Under the pieces are notes generated by a model. It made no database searches. It saw only the letters and a list, made by a program, of their open reading frames with translations, and was not told the DNA's origin. This document shows positions 1 to 11,076 of a stretch of 64,000 bases of DNA, piece by piece. Numbering within the stretch: the first letter of the stretch is position 1; each line of letters starts with the position of its first letter. Source of the DNA: Bemisia tabaci (Eukaryota > Arthropoda > Insecta > Hemiptera > Aleyrodidae); contig NC_092794.1 of the NCBI RefSeq assembly GCF_918797505.1, positions 71,647,345 to 71,711,344 on the forward strand, given 5' to 3'. A program made the translations under genes and the position numbers.

Positions 1-136
1 TCAATTCACGTGTAAAATTCTCTGAAAAAATCCGAAGAAAAATGTTCACGAATTTTCCAGAAAATGCGCGGCTCGTCGAAGGAAATTTGGCAACGTCCGA
101 AGGCTCATGCGGCGTTTTTCCTTTAGCACGGCAGTT
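1..136. mobile_element. CTGCCGTGC-family MITE, truncated by window start
   Basis: Only the right half is present. It ends with the family's terminal repeat, reading GGCTCATGCGGCGTTTTTCC and then TTTAGCACGGCAG. The interior has the family's usual AT-rich text (TCTGAAAAAATC, AATTTTCC). Full copies elsewhere in the window are about 250 bp. Confidence 0.8.
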
Positions 137-229
137 CCCGGCGTGCAAGTTGCAAACGAGCTTGAGTGCGTGTGAACGTCGTTGAGAATCGACGGGGAAC
201 GTGGAAAAATTGAGAGAGGAGAGCATCAC

Positions 230-800
230 GACGATCGGGGTTCAAGGTTGGAGGGGGTGCGACGGGTGGGGGGAGGGGGGTTGGATCGGGGGTCAACATT
301 GGGGGAGTAGTAATTGGCGGCCACTGTAAATTAGCCGATAACTCGGTGGGAGCACCGCGAGTCGTACGTGGCCGCCCGTAATTGATTTCTGTAACCCAAG
401 ACCGGGCGATCGGCCGATTCGATACATCGATAGCCGTGCATTGGGTCCCGTGGGTTGTATCGAAATTCGATGGGTCGAGGGCGCGGGGAGGTAAACCAGA
501 TTGGCCGATGTTAATAGCCGCACGGACCGATTCATTATCTATTAAAACTTGTGTTTACAATTATTGAGCCGCGCTGGAGTGGCGGTGGCGGTTTTATGGT
601 CCCTCGGCCGGGTCGGACGCCACAGCGGCGGCGTTTATAGCCGCGCGACCCTTCCGATAAATTGAACGCGATTATGAATTAAATTTCCGCGGCCATTCGC
701 ATACACGCGGGCCCCGCGCGGCCCCTGGACATGGCCCAATGGCTCGTCTCCACTTTCCGCGCCGAGCGAATAATTAGAGTGTGGAGGATCCAAAGGGCAC
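230..800. promoter_or_regulatory. GC-rich non-repetitive island, possible regulatory DNA
   Basis: This stretch is much richer in G and C than its surroundings and shows no terminal repeats and no copy elsewhere in the window. It mixes CG-rich blocks with several TAATT/ATTA cores typical of homeodomain sites (for example near 309, 380, 676 and 768). The ORFs across it lack splice signals and do not look like protein. A cis-regulatory or 5' gene region is an inference only. Confidence 0.25.
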
Positions 801-825
801 AAGGGCAATTTTTAAGGGGAAAAAT

Positions 826-1247
826 ACACTGAAAAAAAAATTCTCGGCGTTTTTACCAAGGTCCGTTAGTACTTTTACCATCTCACTTTTTTTACCAATT
901 ATTGGTAACTTTACCAAGACAGACTGGTAAGCTCACCTAAAACCGGTATTTTTACGGTTTTTTTTTTCAGGTAAGAATACCACTTTTATTGGTTATCAAT
1001 TCCCGGTAACTTTGCCATTTTATCTCGGTAATTCTACCACAGTCGATAAAAAATATTGGCGTTTTTACCAAGGTCCAGTAAAAATACCGAGAAAGTTCAA
1101 TGATTTTACCGAGCTTTCTCGGTAAAATTATACCAATTCCATAAATGGTAATTTTACCAAGAAAAAACTGGGATCAAATAGAGCCCTGAATTCTTGGTAA
1201 TTTTTTACCCTTTTCTCAGTAAATAAACCGAGATTTTTTTTTTCAGT
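826..1247. mobile_element. TTACC-rich terminal-inverted-repeat element, copy 1
   Basis: The element starts ACACTGAAAAAAAAATTC and ends with a T run followed by CAGT, so its ends are inverted. The interior is a series of GGTAA/TTACC words (TTTTTACCAAGGTCC occurs twice). A second, 3'-truncated copy with nearly the same text lies at 53856-54150. Non-coding. Confidence 0.65.
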
Positions 1248-1377
1248 TTATTATTTATTTTATTTATTTATTTTAAAGTTGGGACATAAACTCCTTTTAA
1301 GGGATCGTACAAGTCGTACAAATGAATCAGATACAGATCGTGCAGATGGTTTAAATTAGGCAATGTAAGAACAAAAT

Positions 1378-1457
1378 AAGAAAATGATAGAGCAAAATAA
1401 GAAAATGACTAAGAGCAAAATAAGAAAATGACTAAGAGCAAAATGAGAAAATGACTA
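1378..1457. repeat. Short tandem repeat, ~24-bp unit
   Basis: Three to four units of AGCAAAATAAGAAAATGACT with small differences follow one another. There is no coding potential. Confidence 0.7.
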
Positions 1458-1984
1458 AAAAGCGATGGGTAAAGGCTAAAGATTTGAGAGGTCGTCAACA
1501 TGGTAGAATGCACTCTCCAAGACAAAAGCCCTAAGTTTGAGAAAGAAGACGTTTATTTCACCCCTCTTAAAAGTTTTTCTCATCTGAGAGGGAAGGGCAT
1601 TAAGTTGTTGAATTGATGCTAGTCTTATACTGTTTTTGAAATAGAGTAGTTAAACTTTTCTGGAGCTATGAAATTATGCCTGGTGTCGATGTCGCTGTTG
1701 ATTATTAACACGACATGGTCATTTTCAAGCCGCATCCACATGGATGATAAAGAAATTGGGAAACATAATTTTCGGGGTCTAGAGAGGGAATTTACCCTCC
1801 AAAATTTTGAACATTTCCAGACCGTTTACTAAAATTTTTTAAAAAAATGATAAATTCATTCGAACGTCTTCATTCATCATTTATGATTTGATTCCTTCTG
1901 CTCGAACTGTCTACTCTCAAGAAAAAAATAATAAGAAAAAAAACAAATACTGTGACTAAATCAATGAATGGAGAATTTGTGAAT

Positions 1985-2170
1985 TTCATCTTTCAAATGA
2001 TACCGCTGGGAAAACTGAGTACGAGGATATCCTTGGTTTCTAAATTGAACAATTGTTGGAGTATATATGACAGAATAAACTAATCTGCTAAAATACATGT
2101 GTTTAAATGGGAAATGTTGCCAGATGACGTCACTGAGCGACACATTTTCTCACTTCTAAATCAATTTTTC
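1985..2170. repeat. Dispersed repeat, inverted partner at 7050-7215
   Basis: The text around TGTTTAAATGGGAAATG, followed by CCAGATGACGTCACT, reappears in reverse complement at 7050-7215 with moderate divergence. This is an old, non-coding dispersed repeat, and no clear ends were found. Confidence 0.6.
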
Positions 2171-2762
2171 TCCGATTTCCCATGTCACAAAAAAATTATG
2201 AAAAATACTGCGCAATTAAACTTTCCAAAATAATATTTTATGTACGATTTTTTCTCTCCTTTCACTTGTTAAATTAGGAAGTGAACCTAGAGTCAATGAT
2301 GCTTATTGATTGAGAAGTTTTTCTGCCGCTGGGTTTATTTAAAAAGACGCTGAATAATTTTCCGCTACAGGAGAGAGGCATGGAGACGAGAGAAGTTTAG
2401 GAACTCTAATTGAGAATCCGCTACTAGAATATGAAATCTTAAAATATGCGATCACAACTTGCGGACCAATGATGACGGTGGACTGTGGAATATAATTCCA
2501 AGTCAAAACCTCCCCCCTCTCTCCTTTTTCATTAAAACAAGGTCTACGCTTCAATCTAAAACTTGATAAATGAGAAGGCCTGATAGGTGGTCTGAAAACG
2601 GGTAACTAGCAGGTTTGACCGTATGATAATTCGCGAAATCGATGGAAATTGCACGCGAGATCAAAACAAATTGACGGTGAATTCAATTAGATTGCGCTTT
2701 CTGCTCACCAGTTACGAGGAAGATACGATGATTGAAGAGAGAAACGAATGAGACCACTACAG

Positions 2763-2981
2763 TGTTGGCTAAATTTTCAAGATTCCCTCAATTTTTTACA
2801 TAAAGTGGTACACATGCAGAACCAGTCTGAACATTTTATTTGGCAACAATACCACGCCAAGACTTCATTAATGTTTGGCTTGTTATATTACTTAAGCACT
2901 GAGGATGTTCCTCCTCTCATGTCAATAGGATGGAGCCTTCTAAAAGGGCTATTCCATCAAGAGGAATTAAATCAAATCTGT
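2763..2981 (+). CDS. Exon a of an unrecognised multi-exon gene
   Basis: A 73-codon open segment ends in a good 5' splice site (TGT|GTAAGA). Its start is either after CTACAG at 2762 or after TTTTCAAG at 2777; an in-frame ATG lies at 2748. The encoded text is protein-like and mixed hydrophobic/polar: motifs such as HFIWQQYHAKTS and GLLYYLSTEDVPPLMS sit mid-exon and GLFHQEELNQIC ends it. It ends in phase 0, and the exon at 3210 begins in phase 0, so the two join without a frame break. It has no low-complexity bias and no match to the repeats in this window. I do not recognise the family; helical text without signal peptide suggests an intracellular protein. Confidence 0.5.
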
Positions 2982-3209
2982 GTAAGAATTTTCAAATACG
3001 AAATGGCTGAGGTCGCAATATAGAGGGATGTACAGGATAAACTGTGAATATATTGCGTTTTGTTGTACTTATGAACTGAAGATCGGCGTTATTGGATCAC
3101 AGAAATCTGGAAGAGATGGGCAAAAGTGTGTGATTATACGTACTACCACCTATTCATTGTCATTAAGATCATCATTATTTTTATTTAAAAATATATATTT
3201 TTTTTTCAG

Positions 3210-3297
3210 GAGATAGACGCAAAGATCCTAGTCCAAGGGCCTGGAAATCATTATTTTAAGGTAGATTCCGAAGAAATACCTGTACCTATTGCAGAAG
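3210..3297 (+). CDS. Exon b of the same + strand gene
   Basis: A strong acceptor (a long T run ending TTTTTTCAG) precedes GAG ATA GAC. The only open frame reads EIDAKILVQGPGNHYFK and then VDSEEIPVPIAE. Two donors are possible. AAG|GTAGAT at 3260 would leave phase 0 and fit exon c. GAAG|GTACGG at 3297 gives a longer exon but would run into a stop in exon c. Both other frames have stops within the exon, which supports this reading. Function unknown. Confidence 0.5.
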
Positions 3298-3754
3298 GTA
3301 CGGCCTCGTAATTTTCGGGAATCGCTCAAAGAGCAGCCATCCTGAAGCCCTGAGTTGAAAAAATTTAGCTTAGGAAATATGTTACTCTGTCTTCCTTAAA
3401 AAAAAAAAAAAAGACGACATGGAAACAAATTTGGCAATGCAAAATGCAGTTAGGTTGATTCAGGATAAATTTATCGAAATGATGCGGCAAAGCATTAAGC
3501 GGGTCAACATGGCCGACCCTGATTTACATTTGAATGCCACCCGATTTCGATGGCGAGCGAAGCCACTAACTGTCCTGCCAGGCGCGGTCCTCAGAGACAC
3601 TTGCTTTTATGATTTTTAAGCAAATATCGAACAGACAGTAGCTCGCCACTTGACGGACACCAAGGCGGAAAAGGAAAGCTGAAGTGACATGTAACATTTC
3701 TTTGAATATTATAAGTAAATACGAAGCTGTGGTTCTTGACTTTCTTTTTCACAG

Positions 3755-3833
3755 AGCTCACTGCCCCTGCTGCGTGTGTTCAAGTACACTCCAATGCCCC
3801 AAAGTAAACACTTCCTGGCTACAGTTGCTGCAC
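3755..3833 (+). CDS. Exon c, probable member of the + strand gene
   Basis: A textbook acceptor (CTTTCTTTTTCACAG) and donor (GCAC|GTAAGTA) bracket 79 bases. Frame 1 reads SSLPLLRVFKYTPMPQSK and then HFLATVAA and is the most protein-like. Another frame is open but rich in cysteine and serine. Frame 1 needs phase 0 from the previous exon, which fits exon b only if its donor is at 3260. No further + strand exon is evident up to the repeat at 4084. Confidence 0.4.
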
Positions 3834-4083
3834 GTAAGTACTCGAAAGTGTTTATCTTTCACACCACCAGAGGGCGGATGGAACGCTAGTCGACGCTTGG
3901 GCTCCTCGTTGTGATTAGTAATCCTGATTTACTGTTGTCAAATTGAGTCATAAAAATCGATCATAAGACGTCATTAAACATAAAAATTTCCCGGAGAACA
4001 TGCTGAGCACGTCAAAAAGTTCTAAAATTATGCGGCACTCGCGAAAAATCAATATTTTATGGTGAATTAAAACTTTCCGCTTG

Positions 4084-4377
4084 CAGGGTGTCTACAAGTC
4101 CGGAAATAGTTCTGATTTCTTAAGAGCGGTCCGGAAGTACTGAAAAAGTGCGGAAATTCCGCGAGAAGGTCCGGAATTTTGTTCATTCTTTTTGTAATTT
4201 TTGTCGCAATGTGAGCGAGAAATTCAAATTTTTGAAATTGTTTTAATTTCGTCAAAATGGGGGTACTGAAGAAGTGCTGATTTTTTCTGTTGAGGAAGTA
4301 CTGAATTTCTTAGGAATGTACTGCAAAAGTACTGATTTTTGGCCAGCCTGTTTTAGTAGACACCCTGCGCTTGTCAA
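4084..4377. mobile_element. CAGGGTGTCTAC element, copy 1
   Basis: Inverted ends CAGGGTGTCTAC...GTAGACACCCTG enclose 294 bp rich in CCGGAA and AGTACTGA words. A 6-bp duplication CGCTTG flanks it (4078-4083 and 4378-4383). The second copy, at 19794-20081, is in the opposite orientation. Non-autonomous and non-coding. Confidence 0.8.
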
Positions 4378-4498
4378 AGTAACATAAATACCCTAGGCCA
4401 AATCAGCCACCCGGAGAAAGAAGTTTGATAATTTTTAACTATACTCTCCTGACTGATTCTAATGCCAGCTAGAGGTGCAGATGTGGTTGCATCAGCCA

Positions 4499-4546
4499 GA
4501 GGCATGGTTGACTTAACCACATTTCTGGTTGACTTAACCGTGCCTC
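4499..4546. repeat. Short hairpin with duplicated near-palindrome
   Basis: GAGGCATGGTT pairs with AACCGTGCCTC, and inside it the near-palindromic word GGTTGACTTAACC occurs twice. It may be the core of a lost element. Confidence 0.5.
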
Positions 4547-4699
4547 AGACTCGTATCAAAATCAGTGAGGGATGCACTTGAAATATTTTCTCATATTTGT
4601 ACCTTCCCTCTCCGTTCTGCGATTTTCTATACTGATATGCGGTATTCATTAAACTTATTATTCACATCACAGTTAAACATTGCATTTCTTTGGATTTAT

Positions 4700-5940
4700 A
4701 TTCCTCATGGGGCATTATCAGAAATTTCCGCGTAAACCTTACGTGCATGATGAAGGCCAGTAATAGCCGAAGCAGGCATGTTGTCAAACTTCTTCAGGCA
4801 GTCAGTCAAATTTTCACATCTCAGACTGAAATGTTGAATCTCCCGCTAATTTCTTAAGAGATAAGACATTCAATGATAATAATCTAAAGGGTGCATTCCT
4901 TGACCGCCTTGCGGTCTAACTCCTGAAGCGCCTCGCGACTCAGGCGTTATGCGTCACTCTAATGATTTTGTAATATCATAGAGTATGATAAAATGCTTAT
5001 AAATACATTATATTTTCGTATTATCTCAGATCATTTTCCGCCCAATTACTAAATAAATTAGTGCTACGATGAACATTCGCCTCATCATTTCATTTTAGTT
5101 AAGAAATTCTGGAATATTGATAATTTTGACCAATGAAATCAATGAAGAACATATTAGTTACTAAATTTAAAGGAGCAATTATGGTTCAACCAATGTTTAA
5201 GTATGGAAATATGCAGCTTTCTTGCATATCAAACAAATACGAAGCTTCAGAAATCCGTAAAATTGGACAATCTTTCCCGACATTTGAAATTTTCAGTATC
5301 GTCCATCTGTTGTTGGACGATACCACCTCTTTTCTTTACAAGAAAACATATCTCGGAAAATTGTGTATATATCAGTCGCTTTTATAGCACTCTTTGGCGC
5401 TTTACGACGCCTAATCGCCACAGAGCTCAGTCTTCCCACAGGTCATCAGGGAGTTATCTCGGAAAATTAACAATGACAAATTAAAACATTAAACACGTGT
5501 AGCCACTGAACAATTTATCGATCATCCCACAGCGAGGAGGATTAGAGTTACGCTCTCCATAGATGCTGGACATAAAGAAAAAACAATTAGGATCACTGAC
5601 AGGGCAGACGAGATGTAGGATGCTCTGTCTGTCATTAGTCGCATAACACGTCCGTCTCGTAACTGCGTTTCTCTCCGAACAAGTGACATCACGTCCGTCG
5701 GGCGGCCTTAATTATATTTTCAGGATTACAGCTCGAAAATAATTGTTATCTCCAGCCAGAGGCGCCCCGAGTCTGGGATCGACCGATGACACAATTACTT
5801 GACCCTATCTTTTGAGAAGAATGGAGGATCGAAAATAAAGCGGTGGACACTGTGACTGGATCCAGGTTATGGCGTAAGAAAAAGGACAACTGAGAAAAGG
5901 TCGATTAGAGGCAGTGATTGGAGGAAGACATTGATGCCTC
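4700..5940. other. Gene-free stretch
   Basis: I see AT-rich text, a small CCGCCTTGCGG-type hairpin near 4900 and a tiny CGTCCATCTG...GGACG hairpin near 5300. ORFs here lack splice signals and are not protein-like. Confidence 0.4.
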
Positions 5941-5950
5941 CGATGCGGTG

Positions 5951-6115
5951 CAGTGGCGTGGCGTGAATTGCGATGTATCGATTGTTATGCCATTTAAACC
6001 TATGGTAAATAATCGATCATTAAGGTGCTCGCTGCGAACACCCTATTTATCGATCCTTTTTCATAGGTTTAAATGGCATAACAATCGATATATCGCAAAG
6101 CACGCCACGTCACTG
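5951..6115. mobile_element. CAGTGGCG hAT-like MITE with 8-bp TSD
   Basis: A 165-bp palindromic element begins CAGTGGCGTGGCGTG and ends CACGCCACGTCACTG. Its arms contain GCGATGTATCGATTGTTATG and CCATTTAAACC. It is flanked by a perfect 8-bp duplication ATGCGGTG (5943-5950 and 6116-6123). CAGTGGCG termini with 8-bp duplications are typical of hAT transposons. No coding. Confidence 0.9.
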
Positions 6116-6136
6116 ATGCGGTGAAGTAGCCTTACT

Positions 6137-6392
6137 CTGCCGTGCTAAGGAAGAACGCCGTATGAGCCTTCAGACGTTGCCATATTTCTCTCGATGAAAT
6201 CTAATTTTTCTGAAAAAATATGTTGCATTACTTTATTTCAAATTTTTCAGGCAATTTTGTTTGCAATTTCATCTGAAATATCTGAAAATGTCAAGGAAAA
6301 AAACGTGGAACTTTCCTTAAGAAGACATGTGATATCGGGGGAAATCTGGCAACCCTCGAATGTTCAGACGGCGCTTTTCCTAAGCACGGCAG
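6137..6392. mobile_element. CTGCCGTGC-family MITE
   Basis: Complete copy. The left end is CTGCCGTGCTAAGGAAGAAC and the right end is TTTTCCTAAGCACGGCAG. It lies only 21 bp after the hAT-like MITE. Confidence 0.9.
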
Positions 6393-7049
6393 TGTTCCTG
6401 CAAGATTTCCTCGATGACCCGACAACGCAGGTCCACGGTCGAGGGCTCTGCTTGTGTGGGAGGTAAAAATTTCGACTATTTTTCCTCGGAAGAATTTTCC
6501 TATTGAGAAATACAATTAAGAAGCCGTGGAATAATCCATTTTTTACGAGGTAATGGTGACGGTGCTTCGGTTCGTAAAGCGAGAGGGGTGATGGGCAGGT
6601 CCCTGAGTGCGACAGAGAGGAACTGCGCGGTCGCAGTGGCGGCGCGTCGAATCTCATTTCTGAGGCTCGTTCCCGAAGAGAATATGATACGCCGAATTAG
6701 ACAGCACTCATGATCTTGTTGTTCTCCGCTCAACGGTGAAGCCAAGAAAAGCTCTTGGTCAGCTACCGAGCCGCCACATAGATCTCGGGGTTGTCGGATG
6801 AGCAAGCACCACAAGCATCACATCTATTTCCAGTGTTTTCTGGAGGTTGGATTTTTTTTTTAGCCAAAGTGCGTCAAAATTCCAGAAATCTAAAATTGGT
6901 TGCAGACAATTCAGGAACCTGCGCTGCACTAAGAATGGAGAATTAGCATGCAAATAAATGTTTTATTGCTTCATCTGAAAGTGCTTAAAGAGCTGATTTC
7001 ATAGTATTTTTTATATTTTTTTTCTGATGTGGGAAACAGTATAAAAATA

Positions 7050-7215
7050 GATTTAAAAGTGAGAAAAGCACCACCTAGTGACGTCATCTGGCGGCATTTC
7101 CCATTTAAACACATGTATTTTAGCAAATTAGTTAATGTCATATCGTCTCCAATAATTGCTCAATTCATGAACCTCGGGTATCCTCGTGTTCAGTTCACTC
7201 AGTAGTTTCCACTGA
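7050..7215. repeat. Dispersed repeat, inverted partner of 1985-2170
   Basis: Contains GCATTTCCCATTTAAACACA and TGACGTCATCTGG, the reverse complement of the text near 2100. Non-coding. Confidence 0.6.
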
Positions 7216-7472
7216 AACACGAAATTCGTCAAATTTCAGACATCTGCAAATTCGCTCTGCAGTTGCCTTCCTGAATGGTTGTAATTTGTTGCACGTAACA
7301 GCGTATCTGTTGGAGGGAAAATTGTGCTCGAATGAGCTTTTTCCCTCTGCATTGATATTTCCAGTTTTCTAAATTTTTAACCAACGTTGGATAAAAAAAA
7401 TTCCAACTTTCTGTCTTTATGACCCGTGCGTGTACAGCAATCGGTTTGTATTTCCAGTCTACTTACACTTAC

Positions 7473-7721
7473 AGGTCCTCTAAAAATTTCAAACAATAAA
7501 GTGTTCAATAAAAATTCACGACCAACCGGGTTCTGGGGGTTCAACGGATCTTGAAAGTAGAAAAGAGGATTTTTAGCACCATCGTAGAAAGGGAAGGTAT
7601 GGATCGAAAAATGAAAAACGTAAATAGATAGACGTGAACCCATCGACACTAATTCGATAGACAAATTATTAAAGTAACCGTGCTTTTCAATCCTGATGAA
7701 ACTCGTAGGTAAGTCTGACAT
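7473..7721 (-). CDS. Candidate exon, unrecognised protein
   Basis: Eighty-three codons read from an ATG at 7721 down to a doubled 5' splice motif (CCT|GTAAGTGTAAGT on the - strand). The text is non-repetitive and protein-like, with aromatic and proline-rich motifs such as FPFYDGAKNPLFYFQDP and NPVGREFLLNTLLFEIFRGP. If it is an internal exon, a weaker acceptor TGATGTCAG sits at its start. There is no neighbouring exon that I can join to it. I do not recognise the family. Chance ORF remains possible. Confidence 0.35.
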
Positions 7722-7989
7722 CAGTGCTTCTGGTGAGTATTCATTTAATGAAAATAAAGAACGCAGGATCCAAAATACCGGCTACCACTTCTGAATTACG
7801 CCAGATGACTGGTCACCGTCGACCGTCAACAAAAGAGATGGGGTTGTTTTTAAATGGTGCACCGTGTTGCTATGTTGAATCCCATCGCTGATCTGTTTTG
7901 ATCGGCCACGGATTTCCTTCGTGGCACCATACACAGATCCGTGTTATAATTAAAATGTTGGTCCATCAGCGCTCTCAATCCATTTCTGT

Positions 7990-8995
7990 CAAAAGTTCCG
8001 GGACTCGGAACTTTTTTGTTCCACTTTCTCCCCCTCAAAAGTTCACTTCAACAGTTAAAAGTTCTGAGAGTGTTCCGGAAAATGAAAAAGATTGAGAGCT
8101 CACGCTTCGCGTCATCGCGCCTTCAATTTTTCGGATGCAGCACGGACGTCCATCAAGTGCGAATAGTTGTATCTCTGCACCGTAGTAAACGTGCATCCTC
8201 TCACCAGCTTTATTTTTTCCATATTGCGTTTGTTTCCGTTTATCTTATTCGTAATTGTGCCTCAAGCACTACGTGAGTACCACAGCCGAAGGTAAGGGAG
8301 ATGTGTTCGGGCCCCTTTTTAGAACTTTTCTACCGAATCTACACCTCAGGTTCATTGACATCATGTAGCAGATCATTCGGGGCTCACGCTTCGCGTCATC
8401 GCGCCTTCAATTTTTCAGATGCAGCACGGACGTCCATCAAGTACGAATAGTTGTATCTCTGCGCCGTCGTGAACGCGCATCCTTTCCCTCGCTTTATTTC
8501 CATATTGTGTTTGTTTGCGTTTGTCTTACTCGTAATGGTGCTTCAAACTAGTAGCATAGAGCAGAGCATTGCAAGTTCACGACTCACGCCATCGCAATTT
8601 TTCATATGCATTGTGGACAACCATCTTGCGCGAATAGTTGTATCGCGTTCACACTTTAGGTGCCTCTTTTTGTTTAATTTCGAGATAAATTAAGGTTAAG
8701 TTTGCTCGAGATATGCTATGGTATGTCCAAATAAATAGTCATTTTGAGAAGGAAGAAATATGTTTAAAGGTCTTTCAAGAGGTCTATAAAGGGTGCGTAT
8801 GTCTAAAACTCGACCATGGCTGCTAGGGGAGTTACAATAGCAAATGGAGGAGGAGGATGATAAAGCGCCTGTATGTGAACAAAAAGGTGAAAATTTCACA
8901 GAAGATTGTTAACGCTTCAAAAAGTAGTTCCTGGACCTCTGTTCACCACTATCATCCGTAAAAGCACCTTTTTTCACTCCTAACTCTCTTTTCTT
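7990..8995. repeat. ~1 kb dispersed repeat with internal ~280-bp tandem units
   Basis: The unit beginning GCTCACGCTTCGCGTCATCG and containing GACGTCCATCAAG appears near 8098 and 8381 and, degraded, near 8575. The 3' part (8693-8990) is non-tandem. The whole block recurs in reverse complement at 60190-61110. Its ORFs are not protein-like. It may be a non-LTR or satellite-derived element. Confidence 0.7.
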
Positions 8996-9369
8996 CCGTT
9001 CCTTTAAAAAATTGTCCGCACATATTCTCGCGCGGGAGTGATACCCTTACGCCTTGGTTTCTTTTACCATACAATTAGTTTTCAAAAACCTTACAATCAG
9101 TCAGGGAGACACATGCACATTTGTACTGGGTATACTCAACGCGTCACTTGGATAAAAGCAAGGTGGAAGGAACTAAGGGTATCATGCCGGGTATCATGAA
9201 CCGAATTTTTCAAAGCGCGATATCTCGGTTAAGAACGCAGAAAATTGCTGTTTGGACGGATCTTATTATTTTTGGCTAATTTACAAGAATCACGCATCAA
9301 AGCGCGATTCTATGCTCGGCGCACTTGACATTATGTCTCTAGTGTGCAACAGAGCTTTTCAGAACTGCG

Positions 9370-9985
9370 GGCTGATTGTTGACATTGATAGACAAAGCGA
9401 TAGACAAAGAAGACACAGGGAGTAAGAAGCAATCCCATCGGCTGAAACTGGTGGTTTTTATAGGCTAAGGGGGTAATTGATGGACTAACTATATTGTATT
9501 TCGTGGGTTTCCGTTAGTTAGTCTAATAGACCTATCTCCGGTGTCCATCGAAACCACCCTTCCACCAATATGATCCCTCCGTATCCCCGAGAAAGCGAAT
9601 TTTTTAGGCGGCTCTGACTCCACGTACTTTTGCCTTTTCTGTAGTTTTTATAAACACATCTGATCTGAAATTTAGCGCCCTTTAATCTTAGTTCTATTAC
9701 TTTTCATGCTCAGATGTGCGGTTTCTTTGATAATTCGCATTTTACCGAAAATATCCGTAGATTTTTCCGGTCATTTTTCAGTTTCTGGGGAGTTTTGGAG
9801 TAAAATTTTGGGAGAATTTTGGCGAATTTCAGTTCATTCGACTCTCCTTGATCTCCTGAATAATACGGGCTAAAAAAACTCAAACGTACAACTAGTTCTG
9901 GGTTCACCGTTTTTTCGCCCTTATTTGACTCGACTATCTTGTCTTCTTTATCCATCGCTTTGCCCACCAATTTCAACAATCAGCC
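9370..9985. mobile_element. GGCTGATTGTTGA terminal-inverted-repeat element
   Basis: Imperfect inverted ends of about 45 bp start GGCTGATTGTTGA and include GACAAAGCGAT. They enclose 616 bp. Its internal text GGTAATTGATGGACTAACTA recurs at 16598 in a partial copy. Non-coding. Confidence 0.65.
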
Positions 9986-9989
9986 AGCT

Positions 9990-10730
9990 GAGCTTCAGGT
10001 TGACCTCTTCTGATCCCGCGAAGTTGAACGCTGCACAGTGCAGTGTCCTTATGGGCGGATGGGAAATAATTCATATCTGATCGAATAATGCATGGAATTC
10101 AATGAAATTTTGACAGTGTTAAGTATTCATCATGTACTTGCTTATATTAAAGTCAAAGTTTCCAAAGTTCCCCAAATGATTGAATATGGTGTTGCCAAAT
10201 TTTGCCAAATGTGCCGTTATTTTTCCACTTATTTTAATGACATGAGTACATTATTTTTGTGGGTAAAGGAGAGAAAACCAACCTGAAATCACAACTAATA
10301 AGGCTTATGAGGGTATATCTGACCCTCTCATAACACCTTTCTTTTAAATACAGTGTTGCCAACGCGCCTGGAAAAAGCAGTTTTTTCAGCAATAATTCAA
10401 GGATTAAAATGTATAGATTAACGCTAGCTCGCTCCAAAAATCGACTGTATACTTACAGATGCTAACGATGCATATTTTATTTTTTAACTCCGGGCCTAAC
10501 AAAACTAAGGTCTATCCTTTCTTTCATTCCGAATTTCAATGCTGCGTGAAATGAAAGCTGAAAAATTCAAATATACACTATAAAATAATGAGGTTTCCGA
10601 GGATCAGCATGAGAAAAAGGACGAACACTTGGGTTTGACCTCATATTACAAGTCTTTAATAAAAAGGAAAAGGCATTTCAAAAAATAAAAAATTCAGCAC
10701 AATAAAACATCACCGAAAATTTACAGTAAA
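9990..10730. other. Gene-free stretch
   Basis: AT-rich sequence without inverted ends, splice-bounded ORFs or copies elsewhere in the window. Confidence 0.35.
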
Positions 10731-10731
10731 A

Positions 10732-11076
10732 TTAAACTTCACAAGAGACAAGAGAAAAAAGAAAGATAAAAACAAAAAATCCATAAAAATACAAAAAATC
10801 CATAAAAAATACAAGACATTTTGTCAAATTTTCGTCTGGGACACGTTTGTTTGCGAATAGTTCTCGGAGTTTCCCCTCAATCGTTGTAACGCACTCCTTT
10901 TTCGATGCCAGTGTCCACAAGTCGAAGAGATCTAGTCCAGGCGCCTGGTAGCTAAAAATGAGGCTACCTGTAATTTCGGGTACACAGCAATTTTTTTTAT
11001 CTACTTTTTGTTTTTTGGGTCGCTGAATCCGAATCTGAAGTTTCCAACCGCGTATCTGGTGAGCATTTTCCGCCAT
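10732..11076 (-). CDS. 114-aa ORF starting inside a foldback arm
   Basis: The ORF starts in the left arm of the foldback at 10933-11638 and leaves the arm after about 48 codons. Residues 1-26 are basic and glutamine-rich (MAENAHQIRGWKLQIRIQRP). The middle (LWTLASKKECVTTIEGKLRE) is protein-like, and the C-terminus is a hydrophobic FFVFIFLFS stretch from AT-rich DNA. The right arm encodes the same N-terminus on the + strand from 11503, with a stop after 37 codons. A captured first exon or a small transposon gene is possible. Function unknown. Confidence 0.3.
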   Translation of the reverse strand: MAENAHQIRGWKLQIRIQRPKKQKVDKKNCCVPEITGSLIFSYQAPGLDLFDLWTLASKKECVTTIEGKLRELFANKRVPDENLTKCLVFFMDFLYFYGFFVFIFLFSLVSCEV

